From Leptospira koniambonensis (GTDB lineage Bacteria; Spirochaetota; Leptospiria; Leptospirales; Leptospiraceae): a stretch of DNA of 64,000 nt. Both the position numbers and the translations under genes were made by a program. Below the pieces are notes generated by a model. It saw only the letters and a program-made list of their open reading frames with translations, made no database searches and was not told where the DNA came from. Below, piece after piece: positions 1 through 9,191 of this stretch (position 1 is the first letter of the stretch; every line of letters starts with the position of its first letter). Where the stretch lies: the NCBI RefSeq assembly GCF_004769555.1, contig NZ_RQFY01000011.1, positions 62,001 through 126,000 on the forward strand. Reading direction: 5' to 3'.

Positions 1-525
1 GTAAAAACGATCGGTTCTGCAGCTCTTAGCTTAGCAGTCTTGGTTGCGGTTGTCCTAGGGTGGTTTAGCTTCCAAAAAGGTCTGGCTCTCGCGGGAGAAG
101 AAGACCAGGCCAAAGAGCTGGATCGTAAGGCTCTATTTTTAGAAGATATCGAAAGAGAGTATAACCGGAAAAGAAAGGACGTTAGATGGAGCGATCCTTC
201 TTATTCGAATTCCGGAAATTCTTCCTTGGATATTGAAAGATATTCTTTGGAAAAACCGAAGATGGCCCCTTCTTCTCCTAAACCAGAACTGGAAGAGTCG
301 GACACAATTCGTAATTCTAAAATGAAGGACGGAGATTCCAGAGTTTTCTTTCCTACAGAAAATGAAAGACCTCCTCGCGAAGATTTAGTTCCGAGTGATA
401 AGGGATCTGATTCTCCTCGTTTGCAACCTAGCACTAAGCAGCCCAATAGAGAACTTCCAGCAGAAAAGGAAGAATCCAGGTTGAGCCGTCCTCCTAGAAA
501 AGAACAAAGACCTAGGGGAGAATGA
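1..525 (+). CDS. Membrane-anchored protein of unknown function (5' end cut by window)
   Basis: The reading frame is open from the first base, so the true start lies upstream; 174 residues are visible. Residues 4-22 form a hydrophobic segment, probably a signal anchor, and the rest is a charged, low-complexity tail rich in Glu, Lys, Pro, Ser and Arg with no recognisable domain. Its stop is followed one base later by the ATG of the next gene, so the two are probably co-transcribed and perhaps act together at the envelope. An in-frame TTG at 40 exists but would cut the hydrophobic segment, so I do not favour it. I do not recognise the family. Confidence 0.7.
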   Translation, partial: VKTIGSAALSLAVLVAVVLGWFSFQKGLALAGEEDQAKELDRKALFLEDIEREYNRKRKDVRWSDPSYSNSGNSSLDIERYSLEKPKMAPSSPKPELEESDTIRNSKMKDGDSRVFFPTENERPPREDLVPSDKGSDSPRLQPSTKQPNRELPAEKEESRLSRPPRKEQRPRGE

Positions 526-526
526 G

Positions 527-1504
527 ATGAAATATATTCTAATTTCTTTAAGTATTCTTCTTTTTTCGAATCAGATTGCGGCGGATTTTCCTCTGCCTAT
601 CCCGGAGCCAGGCGAGGGTAGTATTTCCTCCAGGGGAATATTTCCTGATGAACCTCTTCCTCCGATTGATGCGAGTTCAGTAGTCGTAGAACAAAAACCG
701 GAACAAGCAGCAACAGAAACAACTTCTGAAAATGCAACCGGGACTGGCGAAGAACCAAAGATCTCAGAAACAAAACAAACTGTTTCAGAGCCTATAAAAG
801 AGAAAAAAACAAAACTTCCAAATCTTGCAGAAAGAAAAGATAAAAAAGGCGGCAAGAAGAAAGAAGCAGCCGCAGATCCGAGTCGCGCGGCGTATGAAAG
901 AGGACTTTTACGTCTTAGAAACGGACAAAAAGATGCAGCTAAAGAAGAATTTGGTAAAGCTGCTTCCACAGAAGGAGCTGCAAGTTCTCAGGCAAAATTA
1001 GAATTATCTAAATTAGAAAATGCAAAGGCTCCAGATTCAAGCGCAGAAGCTCCAGCAGAAGATGATTCCAGATGGAAAACTTCTTTGGAAACTGCAAGAT
1101 CTCTTAGGGCCCAGGGCAAAAATTCAGAAGCAGAGTCCATTCTTCTTAGAACAGCAACTGAGGGAGAAGGAGAATATAAATCCAGAGCTTTATTACAATT
1201 AGGTGATATGCTTTTCAGAATGGGAAGATATTCTGACGCTCGAGGTTATCTAATGGATTTTTGGAATCGATTCGGTAAAACTTTTCCGAACGCAGATGAT
1301 GCGAGTTCCAGAGAATTCAAAAGACAAAGAGAAGAAAAAGAACTAGGAGCTTATTTACTTTTTAAATCCAGCTATAAGGCAGGAGAAGGGGAATGGGCAA
1401 AAAGGTTCTTGAAAAAATATTTGGATAAATCTGTTTCCGAATCCCAAGGAGTGTATTCCCCCTTGAGAACGGAAATGGAATCTTTCGCGAAAAGCGATCT
1501 TTAA
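527..1504 (+). CDS. Exported protein with C-terminal TPR-like region
   Basis: This 325-residue protein begins with a Lys-containing n-region and a hydrophobic core ending near residue 19 (NQIAADFP), a plausible Sec signal peptide. Residues 45-120 are low complexity, rich in Glu, Lys and Thr. From about residue 120 onward there are helical repeats of TPR type (YERGLLRLRNGQKDAAKEEF, then RSLRAQGKNSEAESILLRTA and LLQLGDMLFRMGRYSDARGY). This layout, a linker followed by TPRs, recalls periplasmic scaffold proteins, but no specific role can be assigned. It starts one base after the upstream stop and ends against the convergent cheX gene. Confidence 0.75.
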   Translation: MKYILISLSILLFSNQIAADFPLPIPEPGEGSISSRGIFPDEPLPPIDASSVVVEQKPEQAATETTSENATGTGEEPKISETKQTVSEPIKEKKTKLPNLAERKDKKGGKKKEAAADPSRAAYERGLLRLRNGQKDAAKEEFGKAASTEGAASSQAKLELSKLENAKAPDSSAEAPAEDDSRWKTSLETARSLRAQGKNSEAESILLRTATEGEGEYKSRALLQLGDMLFRMGRYSDARGYLMDFWNRFGKTFPNADDASSREFKRQREEKELGAYLLFKSSYKAGEGEWAKRFLKKYLDKSVSESQGVYSPLRTEMESFAKSDL

Positions 1505-1965
1505 GTTAAGGCTACGTTTACTTCTAATTTTCCGAATTTGGAAAATAGACTGATCCCAAGAGCTTGTTTTTTAGGGATCTTGATTGTTTCGTTTTTTGCA
1601 TCCACGATATTTGGAGCAGTGATCTCAATCGACTGACCTGCAGTTGCGAATATATTCATCGCGTTACCTGTAGTCATGTTTGCGATTTCACCTAAGATAT
1701 CTTTATATTCATTCTTGATATCATCGTCGTTCATACCAGGCATCAGCTTTTTGGAAATTTTATAAGCCGCGTCGTAGTTCAAACCGTAGATCACTTCTCC
1801 ATTAAACGTTCCCAGAACCCCGATGATAATCGCAAGTTCCAAAGTGGTTTCAGGAGTGTCTTTGATACCGATCTTTCCACGGATCAGGTCGGTCTGTAAT
1901 ATATCCCGGAATACAATTGTAGCTGCTTCCAGGAATGGGTTTACTAACTCGGCGCGGATTTGCAT
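1501..1965 (-). CDS. cheX: Chemotaxis phosphatase CheX
   Basis: The 154-residue protein matches the CheX family, cytoplasmic phosphatases that dephosphorylate CheY-P in spirochaetes and Thermotoga. The catalytic E-x-x-N pair is visible as E93 and N96 in the segment GEIANMTTGNAMN, and the preceding IIIGVLGTFNGEVIYGL strand pattern is typical. Length equals the family norm. Its ATG overlaps the stop of the upstream membrane chaperone gene (TAATG), so it is probably translated by coupling and is not in a classical che operon. Four bases overlap the end of the convergent TPR gene. Identification is strong. Confidence 0.9.
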   Translation of the reverse strand: MQIRAELVNPFLEAATIVFRDILQTDLIRGKIGIKDTPETTLELAIIIGVLGTFNGEVIYGLNYDAAYKISKKLMPGMNDDDIKNEYKDILGEIANMTTGNAMNIFATAGQSIEITAPNIVDAKNETIKIPKKQALGISLFSKFGKLEVNVALT

Positions 1966-3182
1966 TATTCCTCCGAAACGGATCTAACGGATGCTCGTTC
2001 GACTTTGATACTTTCCTCTAGGGATTGTGGAATTTCCATGAGTATTGCAGTGAGTAAGGAGCCATTATCTCTGGTTCTCAAGAATGAAGGATCAGGATTT
2101 CCTAATTTGACTCCGGAGAAAGAAACAATCGCGTATTTTTCTCCTTCTCTATATGGTCCGATATTTTTCTTTTGGGTCAAACCTGGAAGGCTTAAATCCT
2201 GTAAGAACTTTTTGTCGGAGCTTAGAGAGAATACATCTTTACCTACACTGATCTTTTTCAGGTCGGAAAGAGATTTGCCTTTAAGAGAAACAGTTTGTCT
2301 TCCTAAAAGTGTAGCGATCTTTTGCAAACCATCTGGCTCATTTTGAAGAGCGACTAATTTTGCCTTTAAAGATTCTAAAGAGTTTTTACGTGCTTCTAAT
2401 AAGAACTTACTTCTGAGGACAGTTTTTCTTTCTTCGAATGGAATTGCCTTACCGTCTTTACCTTTTAAGGTATTTGGATCTAAGGATTCTTTTTCGTACA
2501 ATTCTTTTAATTGAGCGTCTGTCGGCTCCAGATTTCTTTCTGAGGCTTTGACTAGATCTTCTTCCGTATATAAAACTGCGTCCAGATCCACTCTTGCACC
2601 GGAAGCTTCGGAGAGTATATTTAGCTCTCCATCCGTGCGACGGATCTCAGTTGGAAGGAAGTTTTGGAAAAGGGCCTGGGACACTTTATAATCAATCCTA
2701 AAGCGAAGAGGTGCTTGCTGAAGGAATTGACGATAAATTTCTATAGGTTTTTTCAGATCTTCCTCAGAATATCCCGCTCCCTGGAGAGAATTTTTTGAAA
2801 CTCTCTCAGCTTCCTGCATAAGAGCCTGTTTTTCTGATTCTTCGGTGATAGTAAAACCTACCGCATTTCCGATCTTGCGGAAGATATATTGGCCTTTTAA
2901 AGATTGGAATGCACAATCAGCCCAAAGTGCCTCGGAACCCTGTCCTTGGTACATCTGGATACAAAATCTTTTAGCAGCGTGAAAGGAATCGATCGGAACA
3001 CTTTGGTCGTCGATGCTTCCCATGGTAATATTTCCTTTGCCGAAGAGCATATCTATACCAGCTTGCTCCACATCCGACTTTAGAAGCATAAATGCTAACA
3101 TAACTACTAGGATTGTAAGAAAAGTCGCCGATCCGACTTTGAATAAAATATCTTTAACTGAAATTCCGTCTGGATTTGTCAT
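1965..3182 (-). CDS. Membrane-anchored SurA/PpiD-like chaperone
   Basis: The 405-residue protein has one N-terminal membrane segment (about residues 17-33, ATFLTILVVMLAFMLL) and a large probably periplasmic part. The helical region around residues 80-190 resembles the N-terminal chaperone domain of SurA/PpiD proteins, which hold unfolded outer-membrane proteins. I see no clear PPIase (parvulin) domain, so it may be a chaperone-only member, and the assignment is by architecture rather than motif. It is followed without a gap by cheX (overlap TAATG). Why the two are coupled is unclear; regulation may simply be shared. Confidence 0.6.
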   Translation of the reverse strand: MTNPDGISVKDILFKVGSATFLTILVVMLAFMLLKSDVEQAGIDMLFGKGNITMGSIDDQSVPIDSFHAAKRFCIQMYQGQGSEALWADCAFQSLKGQYIFRKIGNAVGFTITEESEKQALMQEAERVSKNSLQGAGYSEEDLKKPIEIYRQFLQQAPLRFRIDYKVSQALFQNFLPTEIRRTDGELNILSEASGARVDLDAVLYTEEDLVKASERNLEPTDAQLKELYEKESLDPNTLKGKDGKAIPFEERKTVLRSKFLLEARKNSLESLKAKLVALQNEPDGLQKIATLLGRQTVSLKGKSLSDLKKISVGKDVFSLSSDKKFLQDLSLPGLTQKKNIGPYREGEKYAIVSFSGVKLGNPDPSFLRTRDNGSLLTAILMEIPQSLEESIKVERASVRSVSEE

Positions 3183-3286
3183 AAAACTACGTTCACAAGG
3201 AAGACTGGCCCGCGCCTGGAATCTGTAAAGGAGAAAAACCGCCCGAAAAATGCTTCAGAAACGGCGAATTTGGATAGATACATATA

Positions 3287-4003
3287 ATGATGCTCTATAT
3301 TGCTTTAGCACTCATTTTAGTAGGAATCCTCTGCTTTATTTATGTTTCCTTCCAGCCAAATTCTAAAAAAGAATTTAGCGCCGGCTCATTTCCTAAAGGA
3401 AACCTTCCTAGTGCAAGAGAGAAAAAAATTTCTGACGGATCATTAGCTTCTCTTAAAAAACAGGGACGTTCAGAAACCTATTCTCATATGGATCAGGTAT
3501 TTGCAGAAGAGAGAAAGATCCGTCCTCTTTCCGAAAGACAGAGAATGGAAACGAGGGAGGCGGAGCCTGAGGTTTCAGAGGAAGAATTTGGAACTGAGAT
3601 TTGGGATGAAACAAAAAGGGGAGAAGTTTTAGAAATGGTAACAGAGCCCGAACGCACCCAACCTAGAATCCCTAAAGAAGAAGAATGGTCCATGGAAGGA
3701 GTATTATTCCTAGATCTTTCCGGAAGATTACCTTACGAGGCTCTTCAAGAAAAGATCCGTCCTGAAACTTTAAAAGGTTTTAGAAGAATGGGAAAGGGAA
3801 GTATTAGAGAGATCCCAGGTGGATTTACTTTCCAAGCAAGAAATTCAGAATTTAGTTATAAATTGAATGAAGTAGAGAAGATCGTTTTTTACGACCAAGG
3901 TTTTGCGCTTCTTCCATTAAAAAGAGAATACCCGACCCCGATCTTTTTGACCAAGGACGGGGAGAAGTTTAAATCTTATCTGGAATATACAGCAAGCGCT
4001 TAA
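3287..4003 (+). CDS. Anchored protein of unknown function
   Basis: The protein has 238 residues. Residues 2-19 are hydrophobic (LYIALALILVGILCFIYV) and likely anchor it; residues 25-120 are charged and probably disordered; the last 100 residues look folded, with alternating strands (EEWSMEGVLFLDLSGRLPYE onward). I do not recognise the family. The predicted topology, a short N-terminal anchor followed by a cytoplasmic or periplasmic domain, is an inference. It stands alone, divergent from the SurA-like gene and convergent with the methyltransferase downstream. Confidence 0.7.
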   Translation: MMLYIALALILVGILCFIYVSFQPNSKKEFSAGSFPKGNLPSAREKKISDGSLASLKKQGRSETYSHMDQVFAEERKIRPLSERQRMETREAEPEVSEEEFGTEIWDETKRGEVLEMVTEPERTQPRIPKEEEWSMEGVLFLDLSGRLPYEALQEKIRPETLKGFRRMGKGSIREIPGGFTFQARNSEFSYKLNEVEKIVFYDQGFALLPLKREYPTPIFLTKDGEKFKSYLEYTASA

Positions 4004-4012
4004 AGATAAGAA

Positions 4013-4036
4013 GAAGGCAGTAAATTATCTGCCTTC
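4013..4036 (-). terminator. Hairpin terminator of the ICMT-like gene
   Basis: A perfect 8-bp stem (GAAGGCAG paired with CTGCCTTC) with an 8-nt loop spans the stop codon of the minus-strand methyltransferase gene. On the minus strand it is followed by the T-rich TTCTTATCTTT, as expected for an intrinsic terminator. On the plus strand there is no T run, so it probably serves mainly the minus-strand gene. Confidence 0.6.
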
Positions 4037-4783
4037 TACCACTAACCACTTGGTGGTTTTTACTATAACTCTAACGATTGTATAGAACGCAGCTCCAATG
4101 CCAAAGGCCCAGATTTGCGGCTCAGTGATTACTGCCCAAGGTTCCATCCAATCTCCGAATCCTACCTTGAAACTTGCTGCATAATCAAATACTACAAAGA
4201 TCACTAAGATCCCGAATAAGCTTGGATATTCTCTTTTTAGAATATTTCTGAAGGAGAAACCAAGTTTAGGTTTTACATAACCAGAAAATTTAGGAATGAA
4301 TGCAGGGATCTTATCTGCCCAATTTAGATAGTCTTGACCGAACTTATCTCTTAGGAATTTTTCTTCTGCGAACATTATTCTTTCGTAATAGAATCCGAAA
4401 AATAAGGAAAATACTATAAGTAAAGGAACATCTCTGAAATAAAGAACTGGTCCTAAATACATTAGGAAATTTCCTAAATAAAGAGGGTGTCTCACAAGTG
4501 AATAAATCCCCTCTTGGTTGACCACATCAGCTACTTGTTCTTTTGTATTTCTACCAGAGGTGCGGGCAGGAGCATAACCGATTACAAAACAACGAACAGC
4601 TAAACCAAGTAAGCTAACTACAAAACAAGCAGCTGCATAGTATAAGTTGATCTCGTAAGAATCTTCTAAAAATTCGAACTTGCTTAAGGAGTATAGACAA
4701 AGAAGAAGAATAAATCCTGGTATATAAGATCTCCAGCGAAATAGAAAATTCCCCTGCTGATCCAATTCTTCAATTAACGCCAT
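4025..4783 (-). CDS. ICMT/PEMT-like membrane methyltransferase
   Basis: This 252-residue integral membrane protein has about five or six hydrophobic segments and the hallmark RHPLYLGN at about residues 97-104, followed by FAEEKFLRDKFGQDYLNW near 137-154, the pattern of isoprenylcysteine carboxyl methyltransferase and phospholipid methyltransferase families. These enzymes use S-adenosylmethionine to methylate lipid or prenyl substrates in the membrane. The true substrate is unknown; bacterial members are poorly characterised. It follows the Gld-type exporter genes after a 78-bp gap, so it may or may not belong to that transcript. Confidence 0.75.
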   Translation of the reverse strand: MALIEELDQQGNFLFRWRSYIPGFILLLCLYSLSKFEFLEDSYEINLYYAAACFVVSLLGLAVRCFVIGYAPARTSGRNTKEQVADVVNQEGIYSLVRHPLYLGNFLMYLGPVLYFRDVPLLIVFSLFFGFYYERIMFAEEKFLRDKFGQDYLNWADKIPAFIPKFSGYVKPKLGFSFRNILKREYPSLFGILVIFVVFDYAASFKVGFGDWMEPWAVITEPQIWAFGIGAAFYTIVRVIVKTTKWLVVEGR

Positions 4784-4861
4784 ACGAATTCCTTGTAGGT
4801 TATAGTATTAAGGAAGGAAACTTTTATCCCCTCGGAGTGTCAACCATTGATTCTAAGCCGT

Positions 4862-5863
4862 TTAAGGAGAAAGAAACCTACTAGAAAAGTCTGCAAGATC
4901 CTTTTGTACAATCCTTTCCAAATTCCAAGGATCCAAGACCAATCTGTAATTTAAACCTTCTCTCTGAAAAACATAACTTCCGAGCTTAGTCATTCCAATT
5001 GGAGAAACTATATAATGATCCGTAATGGTAACGATCTCGATCTTAAAATTTCTGTCTTTCGGAACTGGAGTAAGCTCTTCTGATTTTCCTAAAAGAACTT
5101 CGTCTGCACTTAGTTTTTTGATCTCTTCTAAATAATTTTCTACTTCTTCAGAAGAGGCAACTATCTGACCGCCGGAAGTTTCTAAGATCCAATTTTCATT
5201 TTGTTTGCTTAAACTAAAATTTATGGAAGAAAGTCCTGAAATTGTTATCTTCGAAACTTTTTCTCTCACAGGGAAGGGCGGAACTAGAGATCTGCTTAGG
5301 AAAAAATCTAATTTTCCGCTGCCTGTAACTGATTTTAGATTTTCTTTAACTAACCAAATTTGGTTCTTTTCATCCAATATATAGGTTCCGGAACCTTTTC
5401 TAACGGGAGCTCCTATTAGAATTTTTCCTAGAGAATTTCCAGAAACATCTTTTAGTTCTAACAGAGGTTCATCTCCTCCTAATCCGAATTCTTCCTTAGA
5501 AATTGAATTTGATTCCGAGAGAAGAGTGAATTTACGTAAATGTAAACACGTTTGGATCAATTCTTCGATCCTCGCAGAATCCCCTGGCAATACTAATCCT
5601 GAAGGTAACTGGACTGTCCATCCATCTAACTCTCGATTTAAGATGCTTTCTTGTCCTTTGCGGCCACTGATAATTGTTTGTATTTCTTCTGATTTAATCT
5701 TGTAGAAGGCTTCTGAGTTTTGGTAATTCTTTTTGAACCAATCCCAAGGATCTTTCGCGATTAAAAGTAAAATAGCTAGTATTATATTCCCGAAAAATAA
5801 TAGGATTTGCGGATTTTCTTTATAAGTGTGGCGGAGAAGGCTTGAATATTTGGAAAGGTCCAT
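4862..5863 (-). CDS. DUF4340 protein of the Gld-type exporter cluster
   Basis: The 333-residue protein has one N-terminal membrane segment (about residues 20-38, ILLFFGNIILAILLLIA) and repeated beta-rich units with the flavour of DUF4340: WTVQLPSGLVLPGDSARIEE, then LELKDVSGNSLGKILIGAPV, then NWILETSGGQIVASSEEV. Proteins of this family are commonly encoded beside GldG-like proteins of ABC exporters. Its start overlaps the preceding stop by one base (TAATG), which supports co-translation with the GldG-like gene. The biochemical role is unknown; an extracytoplasmic accessory subunit is my inference. Confidence 0.75.
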   Translation of the reverse strand: MDLSKYSSLLRHTYKENPQILLFFGNIILAILLLIAKDPWDWFKKNYQNSEAFYKIKSEEIQTIISGRKGQESILNRELDGWTVQLPSGLVLPGDSARIEELIQTCLHLRKFTLLSESNSISKEEFGLGGDEPLLELKDVSGNSLGKILIGAPVRKGSGTYILDEKNQIWLVKENLKSVTGSGKLDFFLSRSLVPPFPVREKVSKITISGLSSINFSLSKQNENWILETSGGQIVASSEEVENYLEEIKKLSADEVLLGKSEELTPVPKDRNFKIEIVTITDHYIVSPIGMTKLGSYVFQREGLNYRLVLDPWNLERIVQKDLADFSSRFLSP

Positions 5864-7533
5864 TATCCGTTCCTTCTCTTGAGTCTACGAAAAGCATAAA
5901 GAGCTAATAATCCAGGAACCAAAAATAAATGAAATATACTGATCGCAGTTTCTAAGTAGAATGGTAAAGGTTTCAGTTTTAAAACTGCAGATTGTTTGGA
6001 ACGAACCTCTAAAAGATCTGTTTCTCCTTTGAGTATATCGATCGCATTTAATAAAAATGGAATATTAGAATTTTTCAGGATTTCTGAAAATTCTGGAAAT
6101 GCTAAAAGATCAGAAACTATATAAGGAGAACCGAATGCTAAAATTCGTCCCGTTTTTGTGCGTTTATTTTCTATTTCCGCGTTGGAGGATTTAGGATTTT
6201 GTTTCAGATCCGGGAAATAAGAAGTAAATTTACCTTCTGCATAAACTCCTAAAAGAAAAGGTCCACCATTTGCTTGGATTGGAGTAGAAAGAATTTGTTT
6301 TTCTCCTAAGGAAATCGGTTCTGTTCTGGATTCAGCATCTGTTCCACTTTTTGCTAAAGAAGTAAATCGAACTTCTTTCTGTTTTTCAGGAAGAATGTTT
6401 AGGCTAGAAGACCAAGGAATCAAAAGACTTTCTTGGTTTTTAGTAAATGCGCTGTTTGCATCTAAGGTTTTTGATTTTTGATCCGGAACAATCCAAGGTG
6501 GGTAAGGATATTTCCCTAAAACTCCTGGTTCTATTTCAATCACGGAACCCATTGGTAAAGAATGATCTGGCTCTATAATGATATCGTAGTTAATTCGAAT
6601 TCCATAATGTTCTAAAAATCGGACCATTTCTTCAGAGTCTGGATTTTTCCCCGCAAGTCCTGCCCCTAGATCGCCTGAAAGAAGACCAAAACTTCCTCTT
6701 TCGGAATTTGTTTTGAACTCCATTGTTTTGGCGAGGAGGATAAAATTTCCTCCTTCTATAATGAACTTATCTAATTTACGTTCTGTATTTTTAGAAAGAG
6801 GTCCTCCACCAATCCAAAGCACAATATCTGTTTCAGGAGGAAGATCCTCTGTTTCCAGATCCAATTCTAAAATCGGACCATATTCTCCTTTAAGAACTCT
6901 TCTTGCGAAAATTTCTATTCTGTCTTTGGGAGGACCTTGTTCTTGCAGGGACAAGGTTCCTGGAGATTTTAAGAGAACAATACCTGAGTCCTTGTCCTGT
7001 CTCTGCATTTTGCGAATAGAATTTAAGATCAAATATTCCAAATCTTCTGTAAAAAATGCAAAAGATAAAACTTCTGTTTTATGCCCTAAGGTTAGAACGA
7101 TTCCCATAAACGCTTGTTTGACCGAAGCAGAATCTCTGGAAGTTTGTTGTAGGATTTGAGGTTCCAATCCGACTTCCATTGCTTTTCTTGCGTCTTCTTC
7201 CGAAGAAGAAGGATCATAAAAACGTAAGGAAACATTTTCTTTTCCGATCTTAGAGATCTCTTTTAAGAGTTCTTTGCTAAGCTCTGCTCTTGCTTTGTAT
7301 TCTCCAGGGATCTCAGAAGAATAAAAAGCATCTATATAAAGAGGATCATCTAATTCCTTTAATACTTTTACAGTGCTTGTAGTGATCTGGAATCTTCCTG
7401 ATCTGGAAAGATCTGCTTTGCAAGGGATTGCGGAGAAGATCCCATTCAGCAGAACAAAGAGTAAAATCCCGTTTGCGAGGCCAAACCAAGGAGATTTGGA
7501 AATTTCTAAAAGAGGACGGAATAATTCTCTCAT
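5863..7533 (-). CDS. GldG-like ABC exporter auxiliary subunit
   Basis: The 556-residue protein has an N-terminal membrane segment (about residues 17-35), a long extracytoplasmic region and a C-terminal membrane segment (about 527-546) ending in RRLKRRNG. This is the architecture of GldG and ABC_transp_aux proteins; the region around residues 40-180 (STVKVLKELDDPLYIDAFYS) and the later WIGGGPLSKNTERKLDKFI fit the GldG pattern. In Bacteroidetes GldA/F/G form an ABC transporter needed for gliding. The start ATG has GGAG upstream and overlaps the permease stop by four bases. Assigned with the neighbouring permease and ATPase. Confidence 0.8.
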   Translation of the reverse strand: MRELFRPLLEISKSPWFGLANGILLFVLLNGIFSAIPCKADLSRSGRFQITTSTVKVLKELDDPLYIDAFYSSEIPGEYKARAELSKELLKEISKIGKENVSLRFYDPSSSEEDARKAMEVGLEPQILQQTSRDSASVKQAFMGIVLTLGHKTEVLSFAFFTEDLEYLILNSIRKMQRQDKDSGIVLLKSPGTLSLQEQGPPKDRIEIFARRVLKGEYGPILELDLETEDLPPETDIVLWIGGGPLSKNTERKLDKFIIEGGNFILLAKTMEFKTNSERGSFGLLSGDLGAGLAGKNPDSEEMVRFLEHYGIRINYDIIIEPDHSLPMGSVIEIEPGVLGKYPYPPWIVPDQKSKTLDANSAFTKNQESLLIPWSSSLNILPEKQKEVRFTSLAKSGTDAESRTEPISLGEKQILSTPIQANGGPFLLGVYAEGKFTSYFPDLKQNPKSSNAEIENKRTKTGRILAFGSPYIVSDLLAFPEFSEILKNSNIPFLLNAIDILKGETDLLEVRSKQSAVLKLKPLPFYLETAISIFHLFLVPGLLALYAFRRLKRRNG

Positions 7534-8276
7534 GGATAATTTCTCCTGAGAAAGAAAACATTCCCTGCTAAGTTAGCAGAGATAAAACTAAAAAAGTAAA
7601 GTGTATCAGAAAGATCTAATATTCCTAAACGAAAAGATTCAAAATGAGAAGATAGGGCGAACAAATACGCAAATGCAGATGGCCCGCCTCCGAAAAATTT
7701 TAGAACAGGCTGAGTCCCTAGTAGAAAAAAGAAAAGGCAGACGAGAACTGTTAGAATATAAGAACTGATCTGGTCTCTTCCAAAAGAAGAAAGAAAGATC
7801 CCAATGCTGATATAAGCCCCACCGAGTAAAAAACAACCTAGGTATCCTGCAAATACGATCCCTAAATCCAAATCGCCAAAGGCCCAGATAAAAAATGGGA
7901 TACTAAGACTTAAACAAACAGTGAATCCTAAAAATGCCCAGGCCGCCAGAAACTTTGCATTAACGATTTCCCATTTAGAAATTGGCAAAGTAAATAAGAT
8001 CTCTAAGCTCCCTGATCTTTTTTCTTCTGACCAAAGCCTCATTGTGATCGCAGGAACAAATATAACAAATAAAAGGGGAGTCCAAACGAAGTATTCTTCC
8101 ATACCAGCAACTTTTCTGTCCCAGAAGGAACCTTGTCCTAGACCATAAAAGAATAAGAAGGAAGATAAGAATAAGTAAAGGATAGAGAAAACATATCCAA
8201 TCGGTGTATTAAAATAGCCTGCCCATTCTTTTTTAAAAACTGCAACAAGTCCTGGAGGTAAGGTGAGAAGTTTCAT
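7530..8276 (-). CDS. ABC-2 type permease (GldF-like)
   Basis: The 248-residue protein has six hydrophobic segments and the ABC-2 permease organisation. The early stretch VFKKEWAGYFNTPIGYVF and the conserved RLWSEEKRSGSLEILFTLPI motif are typical of GldF/NosY-type permeases. It should pair with the ATPase encoded three bases upstream and with the GldG-like protein whose ATG overlaps its stop (ATGA). The exported substrate is unknown. Placement inside a strictly coupled four-gene set makes the complex assignment fairly secure. Confidence 0.85.
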   Translation of the reverse strand: MKLLTLPPGLVAVFKKEWAGYFNTPIGYVFSILYLFLSSFLFFYGLGQGSFWDRKVAGMEEYFVWTPLLFVIFVPAITMRLWSEEKRSGSLEILFTLPISKWEIVNAKFLAAWAFLGFTVCLSLSIPFFIWAFGDLDLGIVFAGYLGCFLLGGAYISIGIFLSSFGRDQISSYILTVLVCLFFFLLGTQPVLKFFGGGPSAFAYLFALSSHFESFRLGILDLSDTLYFFSFISANLAGNVFFLRRNYP

Positions 8277-8279
8277 CGC

Positions 8280-9191
8280 TTAATCACCAACAAGATCCTG
8301 AAAGACTGATTCTAGAGACTTTTGAGACACCTTATATTCTAAAATTGCAAAAGATTCCTTCCGGACGATCTCGAAAATTTCCTCAGGTTTGAGAGAGGAA
8401 GATTCCAATCTAAATTTAGTATATTCTCTTTCTTTTTCTGCAGAAAGGATTTGTACATTCGTACCCTCTATAATTTTTCCCAAGGTTTCTTTATCTGTTT
8501 TGGCTATAAGAAGAACGGAATCTGATCTTTTGAATTCTGATACAGGAAGATCTGCAACTAAGTTCCCTTTATGTAAAACTAAGGCATGATCGCAGGTTTC
8601 CTCTACTTCTGAGAGTATATGAGTGGATAATAATACTATTTTATCTTTTCCTAAATTTCGGAGCACATCTCTGAAATGAGAAATTTGGATAGGATCCAAA
8701 CCGGAACTTGGCTCATCTAAAACGATCCAATCTGGATCATGAAGTAATGCTCCTGCCAATGCCAATCTTTGTCTTGTACCTTTAGACAAAATTCCTGCTA
8801 AAGAAAATATTTGGGACCTTAGATCACAAAGTTCTAATACTTCTTTTTTTCTTTTTTTGAAAAAGGAAGTTTCCATTCCTCTTGCATTCCCAATAAAATC
8901 TAAATATTCTCCCACAGTCATATCCGGATAGATCGCGGAAGATTCTGGAAGATAACCTAATCTTTGTTTTATCTTTTGTGGATCTTTCTCTAAAGAGATG
9001 CCGTCGAGAGAAACGGAACCTTTATCCGGTTGTACAAAACCTGTAAGTATTCTGAGAGCAGTTGTTTTTCCTGCACCATTCGGTCCAAGTAAACCTGTGA
9101 TCCTGTTTTTTGGAATGGAGAAATTTAGATTCGAAATCGCGACCTTCCCGAAATAGGATTTAGAAAGATCGGATACCTGGAGAGAGGCCAC
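8280..9191 (-). CDS. ABC exporter ATP-binding protein (GldA-like)
   Basis: The 303-residue ATPase has Walker A GPNGAGKTT at residues 36-44, a Q-loop region near RLGYLPESSAIYPDMTVGEY, the signature stretch LSKGTRQRLALAGALL (a degenerate LSGGQ, as in Gld-type proteins) and Walker B WIVLDEPSSGLDP. An extra C-terminal domain follows, as in GldA/NosF/DrrA-type ATPases. It energises the permease encoded just downstream. The start is GTG, and a small perfect palindrome (CGAAAG, 5-nt loop, CTTTCG) overlaps and precedes it, which could affect translation initiation. It heads the four-gene set. Confidence 0.9.
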   Translation of the reverse strand: MASLQVSDLSKSYFGKVAISNLNFSIPKNRITGLLGPNGAGKTTALRILTGFVQPDKGSVSLDGISLEKDPQKIKQRLGYLPESSAIYPDMTVGEYLDFIGNARGMETSFFKKRKKEVLELCDLRSQIFSLAGILSKGTRQRLALAGALLHDPDWIVLDEPSSGLDPIQISHFRDVLRNLGKDKIVLLSTHILSEVEETCDHALVLHKGNLVADLPVSEFKRSDSVLLIAKTDKETLGKIIEGTNVQILSAEKEREYTKFRLESSSLKPEEIFEIVRKESFAILEYKVSQKSLESVFQDLVGD

